Positions 43,201-50,359 of a DNA stretch of 64,000 nucleotides are shown here, piece after piece. The first letter of the stretch is position 1; each line of letters opens with the position of its first letter. Under the pieces are notes generated by a model. The model saw only the letters and a program-made list of their open reading frames with translations, was not told where the DNA came from and made no database searches. This DNA is from Nageia nagi (lineage: Eukaryota > Pinophyta), in the NCBI GenBank assembly GCA_050084985.1, contig JBITNC010000001.1, positions 141,050,001 through 141,114,000 of the forward strand, written 5' to 3'. The position numbers were made by a program, and so were the translations under genes.

Positions 43201-45599
43201 AAAAAAAATGAACTAACATATGACACAAGGTATGTTAGTATCATTAATGAAATAATCCAAAAATAAATAACCAAGAAGGAAGGAATTTATACCTTCTCTT
43301 AGTTTTACCTCAACAAGACCTCAAAAATTGAAGAAAAAAGATCTCCAAAATGTTGAAGAGGAACCTTCAAACCAACGATGTGAAGAGGAGTCTCCAAGAT
43401 GCTCTGATACCAATTTGAAGGAACTAACACTAACAAGATAATTCCTAAACAACCAAGATCTCTTGAAAACTCACAATACACATCTAACAAACTCACAAAT
43501 AAGACAATCTCACAAAGTAACTCAAAATGTAAAGTGGTTCCTCCAACTAGGAGTACATCCACTAACTAGATCTTTACTTCAATCACAAATACAACTCTCT
43601 TACAATCCTCCTAATCTCAACTCCTACACTTCTAGCCTATAGCATAACTTTACTCCATAAATTGGTGTGTGATCACAAAAAAAGAGTCTTCTATTTATAG
43701 GCCAAAATCCCTCTTTGGATGACTATTTTATCCATTGCAAAAAAGCATGATATGCACATCCTTTTATCCAAGGGGCATGCTCATGACATAGAGTGTAGGA
43801 CAAGTTACATTATCATATTCACTTAAATACTTAAGGTATCAAATGATACCCTTAAGTATTAGTGAATTTACTTATAAGATTTAATACAAACCTTTACAAT
43901 AATGCATTATACATTCCAACAAAAAAACACCTTTATAATCTGTAAAATGAAAACATATATATCCGAGAAGTGCATCCATACCACATCTACTTCCATATCT
44001 GATAAAACCGACCTCAGCTGCTCAAAGACAAAATCCTTCGGCAGCAAATGAATACCCTATATGGAAGCAAACAAACAAATATAAGCTACTTGCCTTTCTT
44101 TTACTTTCCCAAAAACTTTCTAAATTTCTAAGAACAAATCATGGATGATATTGATTTACTTCAAAATAGAAAAAGAACCTATCAACATTGTCCGATATCA
44201 AATTTCAATGGCAAAATCATCAAGTCTTCTAGAAGTCTTTATCTTATTCTAATAAATCATTTTTACGTCAAGATAGCCGTGAAGGTATATTTACAGAAGA
44301 ACTTTTCACAGAAAAATGTTGTTTTTAAATGCACATGAAAAAACTCTATAGCCAACTCTCACACGCACAAAGGTACCTTAACAGGATTTGAACCAGGGTC
44401 ATTTAGAAGTCTACACTCCCTCACTGTAAGGTTACCTTTTTCCATCAATAAATTTTTAAAAAATTATATATTTATCAACTTTCAATATGAAATGTACTGA
44501 TCAGTTCTATGCTATTCTTCTGTTATTGGGCTATTAATTTTTTTTAATCTGAATATATATCTTGGGATTTATATTAATCATTTATTTAAGTTTAATGTAT
44601 AACTAATATTCATGCACTTTTAAGCATGGAATTCAGGAAACACAAGCACCTTAAATAGGAAAATGTGAATATAAATTAACAGAACATCCAAAAGTTTGTT
44701 TATGAATTGACAAAGCTTTCAGTGAATGTGATCTTTTTACATTATTTGCCTTAAAAACTTCATATGCACTATATGCATTTCCATCACTTACAATTTTCTA
44801 TCTCTTAGAAATACCCTAAATTGGGCAAGGTGTCAGAAAGTCTCTCTTTTACCTCTATTTTATTCAGTAAATCCGTTTTCAAATCATATGAACTCATTAA
44901 TCAACTTTATTGCAGGTCACCTTCTCCTTATACTTTCCATTAATGGTAATTGAAATAGCAACAGAGATATATTTATTATCCAACACACTCTCCCAATGAG
45001 ATAGAAGGTTCTAGCGTTAAATCCATTTCAAACTCTCTTAAATAGCATAAAAGGAATGAAATCCAAAGTAATGTTCGACTGCTGAAGATAATTGGTTTGT
45101 AAAATCAAGGCTCTCTCCCTCGCGACAGTTTAAAATGGATTTAGATTGGCGTTTACACATCATATTATAATTAATCTGGTGTTATACCTCTCTCAACCCA
45201 CAAAATGTACAAACCAAATTACCAGTGTACCCAAAAGTAGCATAACCACCAGAAGGGTATAAATACCCCTCGTCCTCCTATAGAGTTAGCAAATAGAATT
45301 ACCTGAACTCCTAAAGTATTCTGAGCAGTAACAGCAGTTATGACAGTGGAACAGTAAACTCCAAGGGCACCGCATGCCTTGATATCAGCTTGAATGCCTG
45401 CCCCTGCCCCTGAATCTGACCCTGCAACACTCACCACGTGTGGAATCTTCGTTTTCATCTCCATCTTTTGACTTTTATGGGTTATTTCTACTTTGTTTTC
45501 CCCCATTGCCATTGTGATTGTGTTATTCGACGACAAACAACTCCTACTGTGAGAGCCCACGGTATTTATGAAAAATGGAATGCGGACTGAGAAAGCCAT
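16162..45599 (-). CDS. TH1: TH1, thiamine biosynthesis HMP-phosphate kinase (ThiD-type), 5' part in five exons
   Basis: ThiD-type kinases phosphorylate hydroxymethylpyrimidine and its phosphate for thiamine synthesis; in plants this is fused to a ThiE-like thiamine-phosphate synthase and acts in plastids. Five exons join in phase: N-terminus with the substrate-binding [15 protein letters not shown], then [37 protein letters not shown] and [13 protein letters not shown]. The N-terminal 30 residues are serine-rich with few acids, fitting a plastid transit peptide. Introns are 1246, 24872, 80 and 2582 bp, all GT-AG. Exon 3 lacks one base, so this allele or assembly cannot be read through. The end of the kinase domain, with the catalytic HGTGC region, and the ThiE part are not found in the window. 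Start chosen: the first ATG at 45599, upstream of an internal MAMGENK. Confidence 0.85.
16693..17717 (+). pseudogene. unidentified decayed coding sequence inside TH1 intron 4, opposite strand
   Basis: One plus-strand frame from about 17263 to TGA at 17715-17717 reads as protein for about 150 codons with only two stops. Examples are [37 protein letters not shown] and, after the stops, [20 protein letters not shown]. It is preceded by a good 3' splice site (CTTGTAAACTTGCAG). A second coding-like piece at about 16870-17011 reads [20 protein letters not shown] and ends near a GTAAC donor. A third short piece at about 16693-16771 ends at GGCAG-GTAAGA. This looks like a broken multi-exon gene or gene fragment. 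I do not recognise the family. Confidence 0.4.
17718..18878. other. rest of TH1 intron 4
   Basis: No further coding text was seen. A box-B-like AAGTTCAAATCC at about 18583 hints at an old SINE-like insert. It is not resolvable by eye. Confidence 0.35.
18879..18954 (-). CDS. TH1: TH1 exon 4
   Basis: 76 bp, phase 1 in and phase 2 out. It reads [17 protein letters not shown] and on to ILDGLR. The segment is highly conserved in ThiD kinases (DPVM). The 80-bp intron upstream is very short compared with its neighbours. Confidence 0.9.
19035..19109 (-). CDS. TH1: TH1 exon 3, with a one-base deletion
   Basis: The acceptor TTGTAG and donor GTATGC are intact. The exon starts VKTGMLPST in the frame set by exon 2 and ends [15 protein letters not shown] in the frame needed by exon 4, but these two lie in different frames. 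The length is 75 bp where 76 is needed. The break is near 19080 at ACAGCATTATT, consistent with loss of one G. Without that base, a stop (TGA) follows within about ten codons. Confidence 0.85.
19926..20607. mobile_element. solo LTR with 5-bp target duplication
   Basis: A 682-bp block starting TGTAACGTCCCC and ending GGTCATCACA, with TGT...ACA ends. The pentamer ATTAG directly flanks both sides (19921-19925 and 20608-20612). This proves an integrase-type insertion that later lost its body by LTR recombination. It lies inside TH1 intron 2. Ty3-gypsy origin is likely from the terminal sequence but not proven. Confidence 0.85.
20613..22640. other. TH1 intron 2 DNA, no gene seen
   Basis: AT-rich. 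A weak plus-strand coding-like stretch at about 22435-22560 ([17 protein letters not shown]) has flanking stops and no recognisable domain. Confidence 0.35.
22646..22750. repeat. GGAACG-rich block
   Basis: Repeated GGGAACG and CGTTCCC motifs in an otherwise AT-rich intron. Related blocks lie at 4195-4260, 25640-25880 and 30331-30425. Confidence 0.6.
22880..23640 (-). pseudogene. LINE reverse transcriptase relic 1
   Basis: Minus-strand text over several frames matches the layout of non-LTR reverse transcriptases. [13 protein letters not shown] (palm motif A) comes first, with [20 protein letters not shown] further on, where ID replaces the usual AD-D of the catalytic motif, then [13 protein letters not shown]. 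Many stops and frame changes show long decay. It lies in TH1 intron 2, in the same orientation as the gene. Confidence 0.6.
23840..25090 (-). pseudogene. LINE reverse transcriptase relic 2
   Basis: Minus-strand text in shifting frames: [18 protein letters not shown] near 24745, [10 protein letters not shown] at about 24600-24622 (catalytic motif with both aspartates), [11 protein letters not shown], then [14 protein letters not shown] and [12 protein letters not shown] near 24230. This is the standard order of non-LTR RT and thumb. Stops and frameshifts make it inactive. It and relic 1 each have their own catalytic motif, so they are two insertions, or copies, of a related family. Confidence 0.7.
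25210..25510. repeat. 39-bp minisatellite, about seven units
   Basis: AGATCTTCA recurs at 25342, 25381 and 25420, exactly 39 bp apart, with more diverged units on both sides. The unit is AGATCTTCAnGATTGCTTTTG, then TTGCAAGATAAAGAAGAG. 39 is a multiple of three, which creates long repetitive open frames on the minus strand. Confidence 0.85.
25640..25880. repeat. GGAAC/GTTCC-rich block
   Basis: Alternating GGGAAC and GTTCC motifs (for example AACATCATGGGGAACATTTT, GGGAACGATTGGACATTCC). Similar in style to three other blocks in the window. The long minus-strand open frame here is composition-driven. Confidence 0.5.
27058..27065 (-). promoter_or_regulatory. TATA box of the giant LTR
   Basis: TATAAATA on the minus strand in the context GCCTATAAATAAGTGG, very like the LTR promoters of the copia family in this window. 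Position and orientation support the U3/R assignment. Activity is unknown. Confidence 0.45.
27647..29115. repeat. 183-bp tandem array, eight units
   Basis: The landmark TGCGCCTAGCC (variants TGCGCATAG, TGCACCTAG, ATGCCTAG) stands at 27647, 27830, 28012, 28195, 28378, 28561, 28744, 28928 and 29108. The intervals are 183, 182, 183, 183, 183, 183, 184 and 180. Each unit also holds CTTGCTCAAAAT, a GTGCTTAGAAT-like block, and TTAGGCGCTA near the end with CCATTGGAATTCCAT. Units are well diverged in base content but keep length closely. Confidence 0.9.
29120..29690. repeat. short-period diverged repeats
   Basis: Phrases such as CATTTCCAAGCTCAAA and CAAAAACGCACTTTT recur at about 45-50 bp intervals. 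The area continues the giant LTR beyond the 183-bp array. Long open frames on both strands come from the repeats. Confidence 0.55.
29940..29982. repeat. two adjacent perfect hairpins at the LTR end
   Basis: CCCCAAGATG-TTG-CATCTTGGGG (29940-29962) is a perfect 10-bp stem with a 3-base loop. TGTTGTG-TGAG-CACAACA follows at once and forms a second perfect 7-bp stem that includes the LTR terminus. Confidence 0.85.
30241..30425 (+). repeat. AT stretch plus GC-rich tail, copy 2
   Basis: Shares with 4083-4275 the order AATCTAAAAAATTC, TTTTATTAGTATTATACT, then a C-rich block (CGTTCCCC, CATTTCCGG, CATTTCCCG) ending TGGAACCTTG. No BED-finger frame is recognisable next to this copy. Confidence 0.55.
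30426..35009. other. TH1 intron 2 DNA with faint LINE endonuclease trace
   Basis: No intact gene. On the minus strand at about 32200-32330 the text [15 protein letters not shown] resembles the GDFN motif of LINE endonucleases, surrounded by stops. A local duplication is visible near 33450-33560 and 33600-33700 (both hold a TAACTTTTATTG-AGAAA block). Otherwise nothing was recognised. Confidence 0.4.
35010..35494 (-). repeat. 3' LTR of the copia element
   Basis: 485 bp. On the minus strand it starts TGTTAGAATG and ends CTTTCA. TATAAATA at 35276-35283 is the expected promoter TATA. It is preceded on the minus strand by the purine tract AAGGGGGAG (35495-35503). Confidence 0.92.
35495..35503 (-). 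promoter_or_regulatory. polypurine tract of the copia element
   Basis: AAGGGGGAG on the minus strand abuts the 3' LTR, where plus-strand DNA synthesis would be primed. Confidence 0.75.
35963..36236. repeat. tandem repeats between pol and 3' LTR of copia
   Basis: GGATAACTGAACAGTGC recurs at 35988, 36033, 36096, 36158 and 36205, giving alternating steps of about 45-47 and 62-63 bp. The longer step adds TAGATTGACCAAAAATAAAG. It lies in the untranslated 3' part of the element. Confidence 0.75.
36357..37014 (-). pseudogene. copia RNase H
   Basis: Two overlapping open pieces. The upstream one (36628-37014) has [19 protein letters not shown] and TTEAEY, all typical of copia RNase H. The downstream one (36357-36902) continues with [36 protein letters not shown] and KPLSEVMF. 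A frame change near 36650-36670 separates them. The second piece ends the polyprotein at 36357. Confidence 0.85.
37015..37948 (-). pseudogene. copia reverse transcriptase
   Basis: [18 protein letters not shown] and [10 protein letters not shown] (37727-37948) change frame near 37740 into [45 protein letters not shown], the catalytic YVDD, and IYYLGMQV. A stop follows at 37165. The motifs are complete in order, but the frame change and stops prevent expression. Confidence 0.9.
37983..38861 (-). pseudogene. copia integrase, catalytic aspartates replaced
   Basis: An open piece of 292 codons with [14 protein letters not shown] (end of the zinc-binding part), the core domain and the C-terminal [17 protein letters not shown] and GYKLYFP. 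In copia integrases the first two catalytic positions are aspartate in HSD and RSDN. Here they read HSN and RSNN, while the glutamate in SVAERKNR is kept. It is therefore catalytically dead even though the frame is open. The GAG-pre-integrase text [13 protein letters not shown] lies just upstream (about 38900), interrupted by stops. Confidence 0.9.
38880..39330 (-). pseudogene. copia protease and pre-integrase segment
   Basis: Minus-strand text [13 protein letters not shown] corresponds to the copia protease active site, with DFG in place of DSG. It continues through [17 protein letters not shown] to WHHCLGHLN. Several stops interrupt it. Confidence 0.7.
39440..40266 (-). pseudogene. copia gag with zinc knuckle
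   Basis: The ATG at 40266 opens [20 protein letters not shown], the usual start of copia gag, and is stopped after about 26 codons. The frame then runs on as 39847-40161 ([28 protein letters not shown]). The final part holds a CX2CX4HX4C knuckle (CNYCGI, GHKEIDC) with a stop inside it at about 39449. Confidence 0.85.
40267..43400 (-). other. 3.1-kb non-coding leader of the copia element
   Basis: No coding text between primer site and gag ATG. The region has a long A/T-rich half (40900-41800) and a purine-rich half on the plus strand (41900-42850). Copia leaders are normally far shorter, so it may contain nested inserts; no ends were recognised. Confidence 0.5.
43401..43412 (-). promoter_or_regulatory. 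primer-binding site of the copia element
   Basis: TGGTATCAGAGC on the minus strand, the complement of the initiator-Met tRNA 3' end, three bases after the 5' LTR. Confidence 0.92.
43416..43921 (-). repeat. 5' LTR of the copia element
   Basis: 506 bp, same ends and same TATA region (CTATAAATAG) as the 3' LTR. Extra bases relative to that copy come from small indels. Confidence 0.92.
43982..44056 (-). CDS. TH1: TH1 exon 2
   Basis: Exactly 25 codons, [18 protein letters not shown] onward to MEVDV, between acceptor ATATAG and donor GTATGG. It continues exon 1 in phase 0. A copia element begins 60 bp beyond its donor. Confidence 0.85.
44057..45302 (-). other. TH1 intron 1
   Basis: 1246 bp, GT-AG. 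It contains a tRNA-like T-arm block (GGATTTGAACC near 44392) that may be a SINE relic. No open frame of interest. Confidence 0.6.
45303..45599 (-). CDS. TH1: TH1 exon 1
   Basis: 99 codons, ending NTLGVQ in phase 0 at a GTAATT donor (45302-45301). It holds the presumed transit peptide and the pyrimidine-binding [20 protein letters not shown]. Reading past the donor gives unrelated residues. Confidence 0.9.
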
Positions 45600-45783
45600 C
45601 TATTACATGGATTGAAATTTCATCGCTTCATGCAACCGCCAAGCAGGAGAAGAGTTACTAATCAGTAGTTCTGAAGCCTAGGAGAAAGGCAAACACTATT
45701 AAAACATTAATTTAGTTTTCTTTATAGAATGGGTTTCTTTGTAATTGTGAGTTTATTAGGGAAGTTGGAGCGTAGGTTGACTA

Positions 45784-45786
<3 letters not shown>

Positions 45787-45830
<44 letters not shown>
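45787..45830. repeat. (AT)n microsatellite
   Basis: About 21 AT units, roughly 190 bp upstream of the TH1 start codon. The two flanks are themselves similar (GGAGCGTAGGTTGACT and CGAGCATGGGTTGATT). Confidence 0.95.
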
Positions 45831-45833
<3 letters not shown>

Positions 45834-46282
45834 GTTCGAGCATGGGTTGATTGAAAAAAAATATTGATGATGATAATGATGAAAGATTTGTTGATTTATA
45901 AATTTACAATAAATATGTTTGATATTGAATGTAAAATTTTGGATGATTTTGATAATAAAAATATTTTCGTTTTATTTTGAAATTGAAGTTAATTTTTTCA
46001 AAAAAAATAATTTAAAATAAAGTTTTCTTCTTCATGGTATTAAAGGAGTTGAAGAAATAATAAAAACATATGAAAAGCTTAGGTTCAAATCTTTTTAATA
46101 GCTTTTCTTAAAATTTAAAAAAAAAGTTTAAAGATATTTAAACAAAAAAATAACTTCTTTTATTCATTTTAAATTATTTCTTATACTTATTTATTTATAA
46201 TATTTACATTTTGTACATATATTTTAAATTTATCAAATTTCAATTTAATATATTTATTTATTTTTAAAGTGTTTGCAATTGT

Positions 46283-46612
46283 ATAATATTTATACTTATT
46301 TTCAATAGAATTATTATATTTTTCCTATTCATTATTTTTATATTGATATCATTTTAATTTAGAAAATAAAGAGTAATTTGATTTACCATTATAAATTTTT
46401 ACCTTAGTTAATGTAAGAATATTGTATCCTTGTTAATAATAAATATTATGATATTTATGCTTATTTTCAATAGAATTATTATGTTTTTTTATTCATTATT
46501 TTAATATTAATATCATTTTAATTTAGAAAATAAAGAGTAATACGATTTAACAATATAAATCTTTTATCTTAGTTAAAGTAAGAATGTTTTATTCTTGTTA
46601 ATAATAAATATT
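46283..46612. repeat. 165-bp tandem duplication
   Basis: TTATTTTCAATAGAATTATTAT, ATCATTTTAATTTAGAAAAT and TTGTTAATAATAAATATTATGA each occur twice in the same order about 165 bp apart (for example 46301 and 46466). It lies 0.7-1.0 kb upstream of TH1. Confidence 0.9.
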
Positions 46613-49301
46613 ATGAAGTATAAATTCAATGTATCTTATTTTTAATGATGTATTTGAACTTAATTATAAAATTTATACATAAGTAAATTTCATATTAATG
46701 AAGATTTTATCCTTGTAAATATTTGATTTGTACATCACGTTAGTACTAGAAGTTGTTTAAAGTAACTCTAGGTTAAACTTGGACACCCAAAATAACATAT
46801 ATTTTTATTTATTTTATATTAGGATAAATTTAATATTTGGCATTGTTGATACTAATCAACATCATCCATATAAGATTTTTCGTGCATTATTAGTACATGG
46901 CATCATTTATCAAGGACCTTTACGATGCAATTAATTTTTATCAATTTTTTTAATGAAAAAAGGTATTTTAATTAATAAAAATATTTTACAATTAAAAGAG
47001 AGTTTACGGGTGGTGAAAGGCACACCTCAAAAAGATAACACCTAATGCTAACCGTAATTTAAGTAATAACATAATCATATTAACCCTGAAGATCGGTTAA
47101 GAGCCAAAAATAGAAAATATCATCATAACACAGAATAATTGTAACAAGGCAAAGTTGCAATTAATTTGCTTCATGTGAGGAGCCCTTGGGGGTTGCTTAT
47201 GAATCTACCATGCATTACTATTTATTAGAAGGGATGGGATGCAAGTCCTAACCATCATTAACTCGAAAGGGACTATCTTCTTGATCCATTATGTCTCCCC
47301 ATCCTGTACTCAATTAAGAGGAAGAGGGTGGTTGAGACCAACCTCATTACATCGAGGAAGTAATGACTAATGGAAAAGTCCATCCTGCAACAAGCTCGTT
47401 AGGCAATCGCATATCCCATCTGCTATAAGGATGAGATGAGCTTACCTCTAAATCGCTATATTGCATTCTTATTAGAGAGAGCTAAGACCAATGATGGTCA
47501 ACTCACTATGATCGTAAATGCAATAAGGGATACTGACATGAGAAAGAGCATGATTGATCCTGAAAAGCATTATTAGGAGGTAATCTACTAACTGCACAAG
47601 GAGCATTGACCAAATATTTCATAAGAGTATAAAGGTGTGAGAGCTTAAGCTCAACCTTACGCACCTAATCAATAATTTGTAACCATACATCAAAGAAAAT
47701 ATGTATTTTATCAAATAGAGAAAAATCTATTAATGGAGTAACATTATAAAATATACCATACATCCCGTAAAGGTAAAATGAGGGTGAAAGAATCCCCCAG
47801 TAAGGCATGTTGCCAAGAAAAGGAAATAGGCATGTAGGGAGCAAAAAAGGAAAACACCCACTCCTAGGTAGACATAACATTTTGCATGACCAAAACTTAT
47901 GCATGCAAGACTGTGGCTCGTTACAAAAAGCACAATGGCAATCAAGCACTCCTAAGTACTTAATTTGGATTCCTATGGGGAGACCCTAATTTAGAAGGTT
48001 CTAAACAAAAAAAAAATTGAGCTCAATATAAGATACCCAAGTTGCAACAAATTGTTGTTTCCATCTAGTATGCTTAGATACAAGATCCTATTTCTCATTT
48101 AATTGTGGCATTATAGGTGAGGCTAGAGAGAACCAATTATAACCAAGTGAAGGTTTGTACTTAAGAAAGGGATCATCAACATGTTAGCCCTAGTCTTCCC
48201 ACCAAGGCTTTTGAGAGTGTACACCTATTTTATGAACAATAAAATAAGGTGTAAGCTCCATAATGATATCATAAGTAGCCTTATCTAAGTGATTCAACTA
48301 GAACACTCATTTGAAATTATCATAAGCAAGCTAGTCCCTTGTGTGTTTGTTGAAGAATTCAATAATTGTAGCAATGCCTCTCTTATATAACTTACAAGCA
48401 TGAACCCAACCAGTGGCATGCCTTGGTATTGAAAAAGAGAATACCACCATATATTAATCTTGTTAATAGAAAGGTCTTTATTAAAAACATTTCATTTCCA
48501 TTTAATCCAAAGAAAAAGTTGTTGCCAAGTTTTCTAGATGCTCTTTATCACAAATGAGATTAGGATTTTTACAAACATTGAATATATAATAAGAGAAGGG
48601 AAATCCATACCCTTCCAAGCATTTTCTATTTAGAGGCAACTCGATATAAATAAAGTGTCAAATAAAAATTTTCCATCCTTATAAAACTTTAAGAGCTCGA
48701 ATAATCCATTTAGCACAAAGAGCCATCCCCTGTCGTTTGCAATCTAGCAAGTCCATACCATTCGACTCCCTAGGGAGGTAACTAGTATGCCATGTAACTC
48801 TACGAAATCTTTGTTTCTTAGTGTTACCATTCCATAGGAAGTCTCATAGGATTTTTTCAAGTGTTCTAGCATAATTACGATGGAAACTAGCAAGAATAAT
48901 AGTAAACATGGATGGATGCAAGCACTTTTGAATAAATTTGAAATTTTTCAGTCAAGGGAAGATTCTTAGAGTTCTAGTAGTCTAAATTTTTTTTACCTAA
49001 TCACATAAATCCATAGTTGAGAAGGTAACCCATTAAAAGCAAATTATATGCTAAGGAATTTAAAAACTTCCTTAAGGAGAATCTAATTTTGTTGGAATTA
49101 AGTTAGCCAAGTAGGCATGGGCAAGGGAGATTATCTATATAAAAAAAGTCTTCTTCCATTGAATGTTAGAGCCAGAGACTTTACAGAATATTTTGAGACA
49201 TTCAATTGCCTCAAAAATTAATTACTCATATTCCTAAATGGTAAGGAATGAGTCATCTTCAAAATTGGCATTGATGAGCTACCCTTGGTAATCAAGCAGA
49301 G

Positions 49302-50359
49302 CATACTACTAAATAAACCCTAATTTATGTCCTTTTTTACGTCCAAACATATTTTATTTTTTTAACTTTAATACCAAAAATCTATGCAAATTTTGATGCA
49401 ACTGACATAGCAATTTTTGCATCAAATTACCAATTTTTACGTCGATTTTTGTATCAAAATTTCATCATTTTTTGTATCATTTTTTCAGAATTTATGTCAT
49501 TTTTTAGAATTTACATCAATTTTTGCATCATATTTTGTATCATTTTTACATATATTTTTAGAAGAAAATATCATAGAATTGTAGATCTTTTAATTCTATG
49601 CGATTTATAAAAAATGGGCTCAAAATGATATAAGAATCAAAAGTTACGGCCTCTACAAGGCACATCATTTTTATTAGGTCTTTGGGGCAATGACATAGGT
49701 CCATTAAACCAGTTCAAGAATGGGTTTAATGGTTTAGGTTTTAAAAATTTAAATTTATTGTATATTTTTTTCCTAAATAATACAACAAAGTTTTTAATGT
49801 TATTGCCTATTTCTTATTGCCTGCTTCTTTATCGACCTTCGAAGGAGTTTTCTTTTCTGCAACTAGAGATGTCTTTGTAACTAATTTTTTTCTATGGGCT
49901 TCTTCTCTACCTTAGGCATCATAGCTATGATTGAAACCTAAAATTTAAAGACAAAAATTAGCTAAATTCTATGAAATGTGAGGATTATAGGGAGGGTTTG
50001 TTGATATATATAGATAGGAGAGGGTATTTGGCTATTGGATAATCACTTTTGCTACAGATGGAGGATGAAATGAATGTGAATCATCGATTGGTCAATTGAT
50101 GAACATGTAAAATATGTTTTAATTTTTGTTAGTAAAATGTGATGCAAATTTTATGTCAGAATTTGTGTTGAAATTTGCATCAAAATTTACGTTATATTTT
50201 CATTATTTTTCGCATCGATTTTTATGCCAAAAAAAAGTGAAAAATGGAAAAAAATAAAATGACACATGTCGATGCAAGAGGATGCAAATTAATATTGATT
50301 TTTATTTTTCATGTTTGAAGACACAAAAAAGGATGCAAATCAACCTTTTGGTAGTAGTG
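49302..50359. mobile_element. CACTA-like non-autonomous DNA transposon inside the LINE
   Basis: The left end reads CATACTACTAAATAAACCC and the inverted right end reads CACTACTACCAAAAGG, close to the CACTACTACAAAA ends of plant CACTA elements. Both subterminal zones (about 250 bp each) are packed with TTTTTGCATCA, TTTTTACGTC and their complements, as expected for binding sites of a CACTA transposase. Size is 1.06 kb. The 3-bp target duplication is not evident, perhaps because the LINE is deleted at this point. No transposase is present. Confidence 0.5.
49807..49922 (-). pseudogene. possible captured histone H2B N-terminal tail
   Basis: On the minus strand an ATG at 49922 opens MMPKVEKKPIEK. 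After a one-base shift in an A-run the text continues LVTKTSL then VAEKKTPSKVDKEAGNKK and stops. Plant H2B tails start MAPKAEKKPAEKK and are rich in K, P, A and E in just this way. No histone fold follows. Upstream on the same strand there are CCAATC (about 50090) and a TATATATA (about 50005), as in a histone promoter. It could also be a chance lysine-rich frame. Confidence 0.4.

Larger units (their letters stand above)
35010..43921 (-). mobile_element. complete Ty1-copia retrotransposon in TH1 intron 2
   Basis: LTRs lie at 35010-35494 and 43416-43921 and the target duplication is AAAAA on both sides (35005-35009, 43922-43926). The domain order on the minus strand is gag, protease, integrase, RT, RNase H, which is the copia order. 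The primer site is the perfect initiator-Met complement. The LTRs differ by roughly 5% plus indels by eye, and the coding region has many breaks, so the insertion is old and non-autonomous. It reads in the same direction as TH1 and stops 60 bp from exon 2. Confidence 0.92.
45600..46939. other. TH1 upstream region
   Basis: Extremely AT-rich 5' flank of TH1, ending at the LINE. It contains an (AT)n run and a 165-bp duplication, listed separately. No single TATA box can be chosen in such sequence. Confidence 0.45.

Noticed and set aside
44390-44450. tRNA-like block GGATTTGAACC with a similar one near 13746 and a box-B-like AAGTTCAAATCC near 18583
   Set aside because: Only the T-arm part fits. 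No cloverleaf or paired box A could be built by eye, so neither a tRNA gene nor a defined SINE is claimed.
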